From Streptomyces rugosispiralis (GTDB lineage Bacteria; Actinomycetota; Actinomycetes; Streptomycetales; Streptomycetaceae): a stretch of DNA of 64,000 nt. The stretch lies in assembly GCF_024505145.1 (NCBI RefSeq), contig NZ_JANIAA010000041.1, forward strand, positions 1-64,000. Direction: 5' to 3'. This document shows positions 33,053 to 42,073 of this stretch, piece by piece. Position numbers and translations under genes: made by a program. Under the pieces are notes generated by a model. The model worked only from the letters and a program-made list of their open reading frames with translations. It was not told the origin of the DNA and did no database searches. How positions within the stretch are numbered: the stretch's first letter is position 1; each line of letters starts with the position of its first letter.

Positions 33053-33735
33053 CCCCGGCAGGCTCCTTGCTGATCGCCACGTCCCTGCACAAGACGTACG
33101 GTCACACCCCCGCCCTGGACAGTGCGGACTTCTCCATCCACCCCGGCGAGGTCGTCGCCGTCATGGGCCCCTCCGGCTCGGGCAAGTCGACGCTGCTGCA
33201 CTGCCTGGCCGGGATCGTGAAGCCGGACTCCGGCTCCGTCCACTACAACGGGCGCGAGCTGACCGCCATGTCGGACGCCGAGCGCAGCGGGCTGCGCCGC
33301 GGTGAGTTCGGCTTCGTCTTCCAGTTCGGCCAGCTCGTCCCCGAGTTGAGCTGTGTGGAGAACGTCGCGCTGCCGCTGCGGCTGAACGGCACCAAGCGCA
33401 AGGAGGCCGAGACCCGGGCGGCGGCCTGGATGGAGCGGCTCGAGGTCGCCGATGTGGCGCACAAGCGGCCCGGTGAGGTCTCCGGCGGTCAGGGGCAGCG
33501 GGTCGCCGTCGCCCGGTCGCTGGTCACCGCCCCGCGGGTGCTGTTCGCGGACGAGCCGACCGGCGCGCTGGACTCGCTCAACGGGGAGCGGGTGATGGAG
33601 CTGCTGACCGAGGCCGCCCGGGAGTCCCGTACCGCCGTGGTGCTGGTCACCCATGAGGCCAGGGTCGCCGCCTACTCCGACCGCGAGGTCGTCGTCCGCG
33701 ACGGCAAGGCCCGGGATATGGCAGGGGCCCGATGA
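33049..33735 (+). CDS. ABC transporter ATP-binding protein (LolD/MacB type)
   Basis: 228 aa from ATG 33049. Walker A GPSGSGKST, the Q-loop FQFGQLVPELS, signature VSGGQGQRVAVARSL, Walker B RVLFADEPTGALDS and the H-loop VTHE are all intact. It pairs with the FtsX-type permease that overlaps its end by 4 bases. Such MacB-like systems transduce ATP hydrolysis across the membrane to extrude peptides, antibiotics or lipoproteins. Regulation by the upstream PadR protein is likely. Confidence 0.93.
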   Translation: MTPAGSLLIATSLHKTYGHTPALDSADFSIHPGEVVAVMGPSGSGKSTLLHCLAGIVKPDSGSVHYNGRELTAMSDAERSGLRRGEFGFVFQFGQLVPELSCVENVALPLRLNGTKRKEAETRAAAWMERLEVADVAHKRPGEVSGGQGQRVAVARSLVTAPRVLFADEPTGALDSLNGERVMELLTEAARESRTAVVLVTHEARVAAYSDREVVVRDGKARDMAGAR

Positions 33736-36146
33736 GCGGCCAGGACGCCCCGGCGGAGGAGCCCCGCTCCCGTGTCTCGGTCGCCCGCTGGGCCGCCGAT
33801 CTGGCCATGGGCGGCCGGTTCGCGGTCACCGGCGGCCGGGAGAGCTGGGCCAGGACGATCATGACGGCGGTGGGCGTCGGCCTGGGGGTGGCGCTGTTGC
33901 TGCTGGCCTCCTCCGTCCCCACCATGTACCAGCAGCGCAACGAGCGGGGCGACGCCCGCTCCTCGTTCACCCCCAGCGGCGAGGTGAAGCCCGGCGCCGA
34001 TACGCTCCGGCTCGCCAACGCGGGCACGACCTTTCGCGACCAGGACATCACGGGCGAGGTCATGGCCCCCGACGGCGACGGCACACCGCCCGTGCCGCCG
34101 GGCATCGACCGCATCCCGGCCGCCGGTGAGATGTGGGTTTCCCCCGCGCTGAAGAAGCTGCTCGACTCCGACGAGGGCAAGCTGCTCCGGGACCGATTCC
34201 CGTACCGCACCATCGGGGTGATCGGCGACAGCGGCCTGTCCGGCCCGTCCGATCTCGCCTACTACGCGGGGGTCTCCCAGAAGGCGTTCGGCCACGTCAA
34301 CTCCAGCTATCACATCGACCACTGGGGCCTGGCGGACAAGAAGGGCGCGAACGAGCCCCTGGACCCCGCGCTGCTGCTGCTGATCATCGTGGGCTGTGTG
34401 GTGCTGCTGCTGCCGGTGCTCATCTTCATCGCCACCGCGGCCCGCTTCGGCGGTGAGCGGCGCGACCGGCGGCTGGCCGCGCTGCGGCTGGTCGGCGCGG
34501 ACATCCATATGACCCGGCGGATCGCGGCGGGGGAGTCGCTCTTCGGCTCCCTCCTCGGGCTCGCCGTCGGCGCCGGACTGTTCCTGCTGGCGCGGGAGAT
34601 CATCGGCAGCATCCAGGTCTGGGGCATCAGCTTCTTCACCTCCGACATCGTGCCGAGCGCCCTGCTCGCCCTGGTGATCGCGGCGGCCGTGCCCGCCTCG
34701 GCCGTCATGGTCACGCTGATCGCCCTGCGTGGTATCGCCATCGAGCCGCTGGGCGTGGTCCGGAACGCCAAGCCCAAGCGCCGGCGTCTGTGGTGGCGGC
34801 TGCTGCTGCCGCTGCTGGGCCTGGCCCTGCTGCTGCCGCTCGCGGGCGGCTTCGGGACCGGCAGCAGCGGCGGCAACATGAAGGCGTACCAGGCCGCGGC
34901 CGGTGCCGTCCTGCTGCTCATCGGCATCACCGCGCTGCTGCCCTGGGTCGTCGAGGCCGTGGTGGAACGGTTCGGCGGCAGGGGCTCGGTGCCCTGGCAG
35001 CTCGCCACCCGCCGGCTCCAGCTCAGCAGCGGCACCGCCTCCCGCGCGGTCAGCGGCATCACGGTCGCCGTCGCCGGGGCCATCGCGCTCCAGATGCTCT
35101 TCGCCAGCGTGGGGGCCCAGAACACCGAGGACACCGGCCAGGACCCGAACCGCGCCCAGTTGATCGCGAACGTCCCGGTGAACGACGGCGACCAGGCCCG
35201 CGACGCCTTCGCGCGGTACCGCGCGACCAAGGGCGTGCGCGATCTGCTCGGTGTCACCGAGGACTACATCTCCGATGTGCGCCCCAGCAAGGACGACCCG
35301 ACATCGGTCCCGGAAGAGGCCATCACCGTCGCCGACTGCCCCACGCTCCGCGAGGTGGTCCGCATCACCAGCTGTAAGAACGGCGATGTCTTCCTCGTCG
35401 ATTCGTCCAGCTACTACGGGGAGGAGCCGGGCTTCGCCAAACCGGGCGCCCGGGTCAACTTCGCCTACCGCGACGACGGTACGCCGGACCTGCGCAAGAA
35501 GAAGCTGTGGACTATTCCCCAATCGGCCACGAAGGTGAAGCCCCGGCCGGACCCGACCGGAAGCGAACGCACCGGCATCTTCGCCACCCCCGGCGCCTTC
35601 GACATCGCCGATCTGCCGGACCCCGGGGCCGCGGCCATGATCCGGCTGGACCCGAAGGTCCCGGACGGGGTCGAGTATGTGCGCAACACCAGCGCGGCGC
35701 TCTCCCCGGCGATGGATGTCATGCGGCTCTCCAGCACCTCGCAGTCGGATGAGTTCCAGGTCATCCGCAAGGCCCTGTTCATCGGCGCCACCGCGACCCT
35801 GCTGCTCATCGGGGCCAGCATGATCGTGACCACCCTTGAGCAGCTCCGCGAGCGCAAGCGGCTGCTGTCGGTCCTGGTGGCCTTCGGCACCCGGCGCACC
35901 ACGCTCAGCTGGTCGGTGCTGTGGCAGACCGCGGTCCCGGTGGTGCTGGGGCTGGCGCTATCGATCGCGGGCGGGCTGGCACTGGGTGTGATGCTGCTGA
36001 AGATGGTCGGCCAGCCACTGGCCGTGGACTGGGCCGGACTCGGCACCATGACCGGCGTCGGCGGCGGGGTCATCCTGCTGGTGACCCTGGTCAGCCTGCC
36101 GCCGCTGTGGCGGATGATGCGGCCGGAGGGTCTGCGGACGGAGTAG
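33732..36146 (+). CDS. FtsX-like ABC permease
   Basis: 804 aa from ATG 33732. It has one N-terminal helix (IMTAVGVGLGVALLLLASSVP), a first large extracellular region, and three helices around LLLLIIVGCVVLLLPVLIFIA with the FtsX core RRLAALRLVGADIHMTRRIAAGESL. A central helix cluster, a second extracellular domain (ARYRATKGVRDLLG) and a second FtsX core, ERKRLLSVLVAFGTRRTTLSWSVLW, follow. The duplicated layout gives about ten helices, so two FtsX halves sit in one chain. It works with the upstream ATPase; the substrate is unknown. A hairpin follows. Confidence 0.9.
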   Translation: MSGQDAPAEEPRSRVSVARWAADLAMGGRFAVTGGRESWARTIMTAVGVGLGVALLLLASSVPTMYQQRNERGDARSSFTPSGEVKPGADTLRLANAGTTFRDQDITGEVMAPDGDGTPPVPPGIDRIPAAGEMWVSPALKKLLDSDEGKLLRDRFPYRTIGVIGDSGLSGPSDLAYYAGVSQKAFGHVNSSYHIDHWGLADKKGANEPLDPALLLLIIVGCVVLLLPVLIFIATAARFGGERRDRRLAALRLVGADIHMTRRIAAGESLFGSLLGLAVGAGLFLLAREIIGSIQVWGISFFTSDIVPSALLALVIAAAVPASAVMVTLIALRGIAIEPLGVVRNAKPKRRRLWWRLLLPLLGLALLLPLAGGFGTGSSGGNMKAYQAAAGAVLLLIGITALLPWVVEAVVERFGGRGSVPWQLATRRLQLSSGTASRAVSGITVAVAGAIALQMLFASVGAQNTEDTGQDPNRAQLIANVPVNDGDQARDAFARYRATKGVRDLLGVTEDYISDVRPSKDDPTSVPEEAITVADCPTLREVVRITSCKNGDVFLVDSSSYYGEEPGFAKPGARVNFAYRDDGTPDLRKKKLWTIPQSATKVKPRPDPTGSERTGIFATPGAFDIADLPDPGAAAMIRLDPKVPDGVEYVRNTSAALSPAMDVMRLSSTSQSDEFQVIRKALFIGATATLLLIGASMIVTTLEQLRERKRLLSVLVAFGTRRTTLSWSVLWQTAVPVVLGLALSIAGGLALGVMLLKMVGQPLAVDWAGLGTMTGVGGGVILLVTLVSLPPLWRMMRPEGLRTE

Positions 36147-36173
36147 GCCCCGTCCCGCCGCGCCCGCGTCGCG

Positions 36174-36203
36174 GGGGCCGTTCCCATCTGCGGGAATGGC
36201 CCC
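36174..36203 (+). terminator. Permease operon terminator
   Basis: GGGGCCGTTCCC pairs with GGGAATGGCCCC (one G-T wobble) around a 6-base loop, 28 bp after the permease stop. Confidence 0.7.
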
Positions 36204-36316
36204 TTGCCCTTGTTCCCAGCGGTTATGCCACCCGTCTGGGTGAATCCCGGCAAAGGACCTCTTCCTCGGCTTCCGGTCTACGATGATGTCCTCGATACCA
36301 GCCAGGAGGAGGCGCC

Positions 36317-36916
36317 ATGTCTGCCGCAGCGGTCGAGTACCCCTGTGACGGTCCCGAGCGGAATCTGCTCGAAGAAGCCGAGCAGCTCTCCGCCATGCTC
36401 CCCGGCTACCGCGTCGAGATCATCGGGGAAGAAATCACCGTGACGCCACCGCCCGACATGCCTCACGGGGATTCGCTGACCGACCTCACGTTTGCCTTCG
36501 CGCCCGCCCACGGCAAGCTGACGCGAGTGGTCCAAGGTTCGGGCGTGTGGCTTCCCGACAGCCCCTTCGACTACGCCGTACCGGACCTTGCCGTGGTCGA
36601 CGCCGACTACCGGGACCACTACATCGAGCACAATTGCTACGACCCCACGATCTTCCGTCTGGTCCTGGAGGTCACCTCGAGCAACCTCGGCAACGACCTG
36701 AAGACGAAAGTCACCGCCTACGCGATCGCCAAGATCCCCGTCTACGTGATCGTCAACCGCACGAAGCAGCGCATCCACGTCCTGACGGATCCGATCGCCA
36801 ACGAATACAACCACCATCGCCTCTACGCCCGGGGTGAGCACATCACCCTCCCAGAGTCGATCGGCGCCGAAGTCACCCTGGACGTGGAAGCGGTCCTGGC
36901 AGCCGGACGCCCCTGA
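36317..36916 (+). CDS. Uma2-family PD-(D/E)XK-type protein
   Basis: 199 aa from ATG 36317, with GGAGGAGGC 4 bases upstream. The Uma2/DUF820 pattern is visible: a Pro-rich TPPPDMPHGDSL near residue 47, the Asp in YAVPDLAVVDADY, and the nuclease-type LVLEVTSSNLGNDLKTKVTAYA with Glu and Lys. Uma2 proteins have a restriction-endonuclease fold but unknown biological substrates. They are abundant in streptomycetes and cyanobacteria and are often lone genes, as here. A self-limiting nuclease is possible, but nothing in the context tests this. Confidence 0.88.
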   Translation: MSAAAVEYPCDGPERNLLEEAEQLSAMLPGYRVEIIGEEITVTPPPDMPHGDSLTDLTFAFAPAHGKLTRVVQGSGVWLPDSPFDYAVPDLAVVDADYRDHYIEHNCYDPTIFRLVLEVTSSNLGNDLKTKVTAYAIAKIPVYVIVNRTKQRIHVLTDPIANEYNHHRLYARGEHITLPESIGAEVTLDVEAVLAAGRP

Positions 36917-36919
36917 CGC

Positions 36920-37879
36920 TCACCCCCGGTCGACCCGTACCGGCAGCGGCCGCAGCGCCCCCCGCAGGGCCTCCGCGAACGCCTCGAACTCCTCCGTGCG
37001 CGCCGCGCCCGCCCGCATGGCCAGGGCGATCCGGCGGGCGGGCGCCGGATCGGCGAAGTCGCCGGTGGCCAGATGGTCGTTGCGCGCGGTTTCCACCCGG
37101 AGCGCGGTGCGCGGCAGCAGCGTCACCCCGAGCCCGCCCGCGACCAGCTGCACCAGGGTGGAGAGCCCGGCGGCGCTGGTGGTCACCGGGGCGCCCTCGG
37201 TGCGGCCCGCCTCACGGCAGATGTCCAGCGCCTGGTCGCGCAGGCAGTGACCCTCGTCGAGCAGCAGCAGATCCAGCTCCTTGAGCGCCTCGCGGGGGAT
37301 GTCATCGCGTCCGCCCAGCCAGTGGTCCCGCGGGGTGACCAGCACGAAGTCCTCGTCGAACAGCGGTATTTCGACCACCCCGGGCGCACCGAGCGGCACC
37401 GCGAGCAGCAGCAGATCCAGCCGGCCGTGGGCCAGCCCCTCCAGCAGCGAGGCGGTCTGCTCCTCGTGCACCTGGAGATCGAGCCGGGGGTAGCGCTCAT
37501 GCACCAGCCGCAGCACGGTCGGCAGCAGATACGGCGCCACGGTCGGAATCACTCCGAGCCGCAGCACACCGGTGAACGGCGCCCGCGCCGCCTCGGCCTC
37601 CTCCAGCAGCTCCCCGACCGCTTCGAGCACGGTGCGTGCACGGACCGCCAGCCGCTCCCCCGCCGGGCTGAGCAGTACCTTGCGCGTCGTACGCTCGAGC
37701 AACTGGACACCGAGTGTCTCCTCGAGCGCCGCGACGGCGCCGGAGAGCGCGGGCTGGCTCATCCCGATGGCGGCCGCGGCATCGCGGAAGTGCAGCTGCT
37801 CCGCGACCGCGACAAAGGCCCTGAGCTGGGAAATGCTCGGCTGGCGCGGTTTGCCCTGCGGTATGGGCGATGCGGCCAC
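36920..37879 (-). CDS. oxyR: Peroxide-sensing LysR regulator OxyR
   Basis: 319 aa from GTG 37879, with AGGTGG 6 bases upstream. The LysR winged helix spans residues 15-75 (SQLRAFVAVAEQLHFRDAAAAIGMSQPALSGAVAALE). The redox pair is Cys212 and Cys221 in DEGHCLRDQALDICREA, with the same 9-residue spacing as OxyR Cys199/Cys208. Peroxide forms the disulfide and turns the protein into an activator of ahpC, which is divergently transcribed from the 138-bp gap. It is probably autoregulated. Confidence 0.94.
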   Translation of the reverse strand: MAASPIPQGKPRQPSISQLRAFVAVAEQLHFRDAAAAIGMSQPALSGAVAALEETLGVQLLERTTRKVLLSPAGERLAVRARTVLEAVGELLEEAEAARAPFTGVLRLGVIPTVAPYLLPTVLRLVHERYPRLDLQVHEEQTASLLEGLAHGRLDLLLLAVPLGAPGVVEIPLFDEDFVLVTPRDHWLGGRDDIPREALKELDLLLLDEGHCLRDQALDICREAGRTEGAPVTTSAAGLSTLVQLVAGGLGVTLLPRTALRVETARNDHLATGDFADPAPARRIALAMRAGAARTEEFEAFAEALRGALRPLPVRVDRG

Positions 37880-38017
37880 TGATAGCCACCTCCAATCAAC
37901 CCCACCGAGTGTAGCTATTTCACTGATCAATGCACTCTGTGCCAAGGTAGGACCGTCCAACCCCAGGAAAACCCGGACGACCGGGCCTTTCCTATGCAAA
38001 AGCTGCAAGGAGTGCGC
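37880..38017. promoter_or_regulatory. oxyR-ahpC divergent promoter region
   Basis: A 138-bp divergent intergenic region, AT-richer than its surroundings around 37908-37940 (GTAGCTATTTCACTGATCAAT). It should contain the OxyR operator and both promoters; ATAG-like and CTAT half-sites are visible in that stretch but I cannot fix the exact footprint. The ahpC ribosome binding site AAGGAG (38007-38012) closes the region. Confidence 0.6.
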
Positions 38018-38572
38018 GTGCTCACCGTCGGTGACAAGTTCCCCGAGTACGACCTGACCGCCTGCGTGTCGCTGGAGAGCGGCAAGGAGTTCGAGCAGAT
38101 CCACCACAAGACCTACGAGGGCAAGTGGCGCGTGGTGTTCTTCTGGCCCAAGGACTTCACCTTCGTGTGCCCGACCGAGATCGCCGCCTTCGGCAAGCTG
38201 AACGACGAGTTCGCCGACCGTGACGCGCAGATCCTCGGCGTCTCCGGCGACTCCGAGTTCGTCCACCACGCCTGGCGCAAGGACCACGCCGACCTGCGTG
38301 ACCTGCCCTTCCCGATGCTGGCCGACTCCAAGCACGAGCTGATGCGCGACTGCGGCGTCGAGGGCGAGGACGGCTTCGCGCAGCGCGCCGTGTTCATCGT
38401 GGACCAGAACAACGAGATCCAGTTCACCATGGTGACGGCCGGTTCCGTGGGCCGTAACCCCAAGGAGGTCCTGCGGGTGCTGGACGCCCTGCAGACCGAC
38501 GAGCTCTGCCCCTGCAACTGGAGCAAGGGCGAGGACACCCTGGACCCGGTGGCCCTCCTCTCCGGAGAGTGA
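38018..38572 (+). CDS. ahpC: Alkyl hydroperoxide reductase AhpC (2-Cys peroxiredoxin)
   Basis: 184 aa from GTG 38018, chosen because AAGGAG sits 5 bases upstream; an ATG 24 bases earlier has no such site. Peroxidatic Cys51 lies in KDFTFVCPTE, and the resolving cysteines lie in DELCPCNW (164/166). AhpC reduces hydrogen peroxide and organic hydroperoxides, and is recycled by the AhpD protein encoded 11 bases downstream rather than by AhpF. OxyR from the divergent gene should induce it. Confidence 0.95.
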   Translation: MLTVGDKFPEYDLTACVSLESGKEFEQIHHKTYEGKWRVVFFWPKDFTFVCPTEIAAFGKLNDEFADRDAQILGVSGDSEFVHHAWRKDHADLRDLPFPMLADSKHELMRDCGVEGEDGFAQRAVFIVDQNNEIQFTMVTAGSVGRNPKEVLRVLDALQTDELCPCNWSKGEDTLDPVALLSGE

Positions 38573-38583
38573 GCTGATTCACC

Positions 38584-39123
38584 ATGGCACTCGATGAGCT
38601 GAAGTCCGCGCTGCCGGACTACGCCAAGGACCTCAAGCTGAACCTCGGTTCGGTGATCGGCAACTCGGAGCTTCCGCGGCAGCAGTTGTGGGGCACCGTG
38701 CTGGCCTGCGCGATCGCCTCGCGTTCGGCACGGGTGCTGACCGAGCTGGAGCCGGAGGCCAAGGCCAACCTCTCGCCGGAGGCGTACACCGCCGCCAAGT
38801 CGGCGGCCGCCATCATGGCGATGAACAACGTCTACTACCGGACCCGGCACCTGCTGTCCGACCCGGAGTACGGCAACCTGCGCGCGGGGCTGCGGATGAA
38901 CGTCATCGGCAACCCGGGTGTGGAGAAGGTCGACTTCGAGCTGTGGTCGCTGGCCGTGTCCGCGATCAACGGCTGCGGAATGTGCCTCGACTCGCATGAG
39001 CAGGTGCTCCGCAAGGCGGGCGTGGACCGCGAGACGATCCAGGAAGCCTTCAAGATCGCCTCTGTGCTGCAGGCGGTCGGCGCCACCCTGGATGCCGAGG
39101 GCGTCCTGGCCGCCAACGGCTGA
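38584..39123 (+). CDS. ahpD: Alkyl hydroperoxide reductase AhpD
   Basis: 179 aa from ATG 38584. The catalytic CxxC and His are Cys131, Cys134 and His138 in INGCGMCLDSHEQ, at almost the same positions as in the mycobacterial enzyme. AhpD passes electrons from lipoylated dihydrolipoamide succinyltransferase to AhpC. It lies in the same operon as ahpC and is followed by a 38-bp perfect palindrome that ends the transcript. Confidence 0.95.
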   Translation: MALDELKSALPDYAKDLKLNLGSVIGNSELPRQQLWGTVLACAIASRSARVLTELEPEAKANLSPEAYTAAKSAAAIMAMNNVYYRTRHLLSDPEYGNLRAGLRMNVIGNPGVEKVDFELWSLAVSAINGCGMCLDSHEQVLRKAGVDRETIQEAFKIASVLQAVGATLDAEGVLAANG

Positions 39124-39139
39124 CCTCGGTCACGAAGAC

Positions 39140-39177
39140 CCGGAGGGCGCCCCACCGATCGGTGGGGCGCCCTCCGG
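39140..39177. terminator. 38-bp perfect palindrome, bidirectional terminator
   Basis: CCGGAGGGCGCCCCACC, GATC, and the exact complement. The loop is itself palindromic. It separates the convergent ahpCD operon and the AI-2E permease gene. Confidence 0.9.
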
Positions 39178-39212
39178 CGTTCGTCGTTCATCGGCCGCGG
39201 CGCCGGGCCGGT

Positions 39213-40784
39213 CTATCGGGCCCCGCCCTCCCCGGGCGGCAGACCCGGCGGCGCGGTGGGCGCCACGTCGGAGGCGGTGGCGCCGTGCGGGCCCGGGACG
39301 GCGCGCAGTGCGTTCTCCTGGCTGTAGCCGCGCAAGTAGACGACCACCGTATTGGCGACCGCCACCAGCGGAACGGCCACCACCGCGCCGCCGATGCCGC
39401 CGATCAGCGAACCGGCCGCGACCGAGAGCACCACGGCCAGCGGATGGACCCGCACCGCCCGGCCGAGGATGAACGGCTGGAGCACATGGCCCTCGATCTG
39501 CTGGACGGCGAGCACCACGATCAGCACCATCGCCCCCGTGAACACGCCCTGGGTGACCAGCGCCACGACCACCGCGAGCGCGCCGGAGACCACCGCACCC
39601 ACCAGCGGGATGAAGGCGAAGAGGAAGATGAAGACGGCCAGGGGCACGGCCATCGGCACATCGAGGAAGAACAGCCCCACACCGATGAAGATCGCGTCGA
39701 TCAGCGCCACGATCACCGTGCCGCGCACATAGGCGGTCAGCGTCGCCCAGGCGCGCGGGCCCGCGCCCGCCACGCCCTCGCGGGCCTGGGCGGGGACCAG
39801 CTTGAGGGTCCAGTTCCAGATCTTCGGGCCGTCGTACAGCAGGAAGAGCGTGGAGAACATCGTCAGCAGGATGCCCGTCAGCACCTCGACGACGACCGTG
39901 ACGCCCTCCAGCCCCGCCGAGGTGATCTGCTCGGTGTTGGCGCCGACCGCCTCGCGCAGGCTCTTGGCCACATGGTTGATCTGCTTCTCGGTGACATGGA
40001 ACGGGCTGTGCAGCAGCCAGCGCCGCAGATCGTCGATACCGGCCTGGACCTCGCCCGAGACCTCGTCGACGTTCTCCATCACCTGCCAGACCACGAACCA
40101 CACGACCAGGCCCATGACGACGAACCCGGCGATGAAGGTGAGCGCGGTGGCCAGCCCGCGCGGCACACCGCGGCGGCGCAGCCGGGTCACGGTGGGCTCC
40201 AGCAGCGCGGTGATGAGGATCGCGACGGTGAAGGACAGCACCACCAGCTCCACGGAGCTGATGACCCGCATGAGCACCCACACCGTGCCGCCGAGCACCA
40301 GCAGCCGCCAGGCGGCCTCGGCGGCCACGCGGACACCCCAGGGCACGGCGGACACCGGATCGGGTCGGGCGGAGACGGCGGGGGCGTAGGCGGGCGGTGC
40401 GGGCACACTGGCCGGCTGCTCCGGCCGGGCGGCCTCGCCCTCCCCCGCGGCGCCCTCGGGGGTCCCGGGGCTCTCGGGGGTCCTGGGGCTCTCGGGGCGT
40501 TCCGGGCTCTTCCGGCCCTCGGCGCTCTCCGCGCCCTCGGCGCTCTCGGCGCCACCCCGCGGGCGTTCTTCACTTGGTTCGGAGGGGGATTCGGACCTCG
40601 GTCCCGGCTCCGGTTCAGTTCCCCGTTCGGGCCTCGGTCCGGGCCCCGGTGGCATCCGCGGGCCGGCGTCGCCGTCGCCGTCGACCTCGCGCCCCCGCAT
40701 CTCGGCCTGTTGGGATTCGAGCCGGTGGGCGAGCCGGGTAAGTCCGGTTCCCAGCCTGCCGACCCACTGCGGCAATTTGGACAT
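39213..40784 (-). CDS. AI-2E/PerM-family permease
   Basis: 523 aa from ATG 40784, with AGGAA 7 bases upstream. About 140 residues of acidic Pro/Glu/Arg-rich sequence (repeats of SPRTPESPGTPEG type) precede the membrane part. That part has about eight helices, for example LLVLGGTVWVLMRVIS and FVVMGLVVWFVVWQVM. The family core FIFLFAFIPLVGAVVSGALAVVVALV and HVLQPFILGRAVRVHPLAVVLSVAAGSLIGGIGGAVVAVPLVAV are intact. The family includes TqsA and PerM; despite the name, transport of AI-2 is not shown for most members. The substrate is unknown. Confidence 0.88.
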   Translation of the reverse strand: MSKLPQWVGRLGTGLTRLAHRLESQQAEMRGREVDGDGDAGPRMPPGPGPRPERGTEPEPGPRSESPSEPSEERPRGGAESAEGAESAEGRKSPERPESPRTPESPGTPEGAAGEGEAARPEQPASVPAPPAYAPAVSARPDPVSAVPWGVRVAAEAAWRLLVLGGTVWVLMRVISSVELVVLSFTVAILITALLEPTVTRLRRRGVPRGLATALTFIAGFVVMGLVVWFVVWQVMENVDEVSGEVQAGIDDLRRWLLHSPFHVTEKQINHVAKSLREAVGANTEQITSAGLEGVTVVVEVLTGILLTMFSTLFLLYDGPKIWNWTLKLVPAQAREGVAGAGPRAWATLTAYVRGTVIVALIDAIFIGVGLFFLDVPMAVPLAVFIFLFAFIPLVGAVVSGALAVVVALVTQGVFTGAMVLIVVLAVQQIEGHVLQPFILGRAVRVHPLAVVLSVAAGSLIGGIGGAVVAVPLVAVANTVVVYLRGYSQENALRAVPGPHGATASDVAPTAPPGLPPGEGGAR

Positions 40785-40928
40785 TTCTCGTTTCCTACCC
40801 CCAGTTTCCCCCTCGGCCGTCAAGGAGACGTTACCTGCCGAAGATGCACGAAACCCCCGACCTGAGCCGGGGGTTTCGTGAAGCGTTCGATACTGCGCGG
40901 CTACCGGGCGGGACCCGGTGGAACCGGC

Positions 40929-41645
40929 TCAGTAGTGGCCGTTGGCCTGCCAGAACGACCAAGCGTCACACGGGCTGCCGTAGCGCTCGTTCATGTAGTT
41001 CAGGCCCCACTTGATCTGGGTGGCCGGGTTGGTCTGCCAGTCGGCGCCCGCCGAGGCCATCTTGCCGGCCGGCAGCGCCTGCACCAGACCGTAGGCACCC
41101 GACGAGGGGTTGCTGGCCTTGTAGTTCCAGGTGGACTCGTGGTCCACGATGTTGCTGAAGCACTGGAACTGGCCGCCCGGCACGATCTGCCGTGCCATCG
41201 CCTGAACCTCGGAGATGGTGTACGAAGCCTGCTGGGGGAAGCTGGAGGCGTCACGCGTGGCCGAACGGCTCGCGATCTCCTGCTTCTTCTTGGCCTCGCG
41301 CTCCTTGGCCAGCTTCTCGGCGGCTGCCTTGTCCGCGGCGACCTTCTTGGCCTTCGCGTCCTTGGCCGCCTGCTTGCGGGCTGCTTCCTCTGCGGACTTG
41401 CGCGCCTCCGCGTCGGCCGCGGTGGACTGGACGTCCGCCTGCTGCGTCAGGGATGCGGTCTGCGCGACGGCCTGCTGTCCAGCAGGTATGTCCGCAAGGA
41501 GCGTCGAATCGGCGGCAGTCGCCTCGATCGGGTCGGACGAGCCCTGCTGCTGCTGTCCGCCCGCGGCGACGCCGACGACGGCGCCCACAGTGGTGACCGC
41601 GGTGGCCGAAGCCACTGCGAATCCCCGGACCGAAATCCGGCTCAC
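40929..41645 (-). CDS. Secreted lytic transglycosylase-like protein
   Basis: 238 aa from GTG 41645, chosen because GGAAGGAA lies 5 bases upstream; an in-frame ATG at 41663 is weaker. A signal peptide (SVRGFAVASATAVTTVGAVVGVAAGG) leads to a Lys/Ala/Glu coiled coil (residues about 75-125). A transglycosylase-like catalytic domain of about 85 residues follows. FQCFSNIVDHESTWNYKASNPSSGAYGLVQALPAGKMASAG carries the likely catalytic Glu in DHES, and the end WSFWQANGHY is typical of such cell-wall hydrolases. It should cleave peptidoglycan glycan strands. It is monocistronic. Confidence 0.88.
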   Translation of the reverse strand: MSRISVRGFAVASATAVTTVGAVVGVAAGGQQQQGSSDPIEATAADSTLLADIPAGQQAVAQTASLTQQADVQSTAADAEARKSAEEAARKQAAKDAKAKKVAADKAAAEKLAKEREAKKKQEIASRSATRDASSFPQQASYTISEVQAMARQIVPGGQFQCFSNIVDHESTWNYKASNPSSGAYGLVQALPAGKMASAGADWQTNPATQIKWGLNYMNERYGSPCDAWSFWQANGHY

Positions 41646-42073
41646 TCGGTTTCCTTCCAGCATCGCCCGCTTAGGTGACCTCGCGGGCGCAATCGTGCCC
41701 CTGGCGCTGACCTCCCCTTGTTCCGTCCCCGGTGGTGCGATGGGGTCGGCTGGTCACGGGAGGCACGGGCCCGGTGGGGATCTCCCGCGGGAGATCCTCG
41801 AGGTGCTCGGGCGGCATACGGCGAACGCTGTTCAATTCTGTTACTGCTGTTGCTCGGTACCGCTGGGGGTACTGGTGTGCCGTATGCGGGGCCTGACAGA
41901 ACCCACACACTGCCGGACGCGGAGCCCCGTAGGCAATTCCCCGCCAGGTGTGAAAGCTCACATCCCGTTTACGCCCTAGGATTTCTGGAAATCCGCGCGC
42001 ACCAAGGCGCCGCGCGGCTAAGCTCGTTGGCCTTTCCGCGCGGCGCCCTGGGGTCGCAAACGACTCAACCGGC
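41646..42073. other. 428-bp leader/intergenic region with a 20-bp palindrome
   Basis: Upstream of the transglycosylase-like gene and downstream of phoH. A perfect 20-bp palindrome GGATCTCCCGCGGGAGATCC lies at 41778-41797, about 135 bp before the start codon on the minus strand. I did not recognise a riboswitch consensus. A 96-codon minus-strand frame (41671-41961) has no strong ribosome binding site or known domain. Confidence 0.5.

Noticed and set aside
39140..39177. Insertion sequence terminal repeat
   Set aside because: The palindrome stands alone with no transposase or second copy, and sits exactly between two convergent gene ends, so it is a terminator. The same applies to the 40-bp palindrome at 43741-43780.
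41646..41960. ydaO-type c-di-AMP riboswitch before the wall hydrolase gene
   Set aside because: This element precedes some Streptomyces wall hydrolases, but I could not find its conserved blocks here. An Rfam search would decide it.
41671..41961. 96-codon minus-strand frame in the transglycosylase leader
   Set aside because: No good ribosome binding site or domain; it ends within the leader of the next gene. A short leader peptide cannot be fully excluded.
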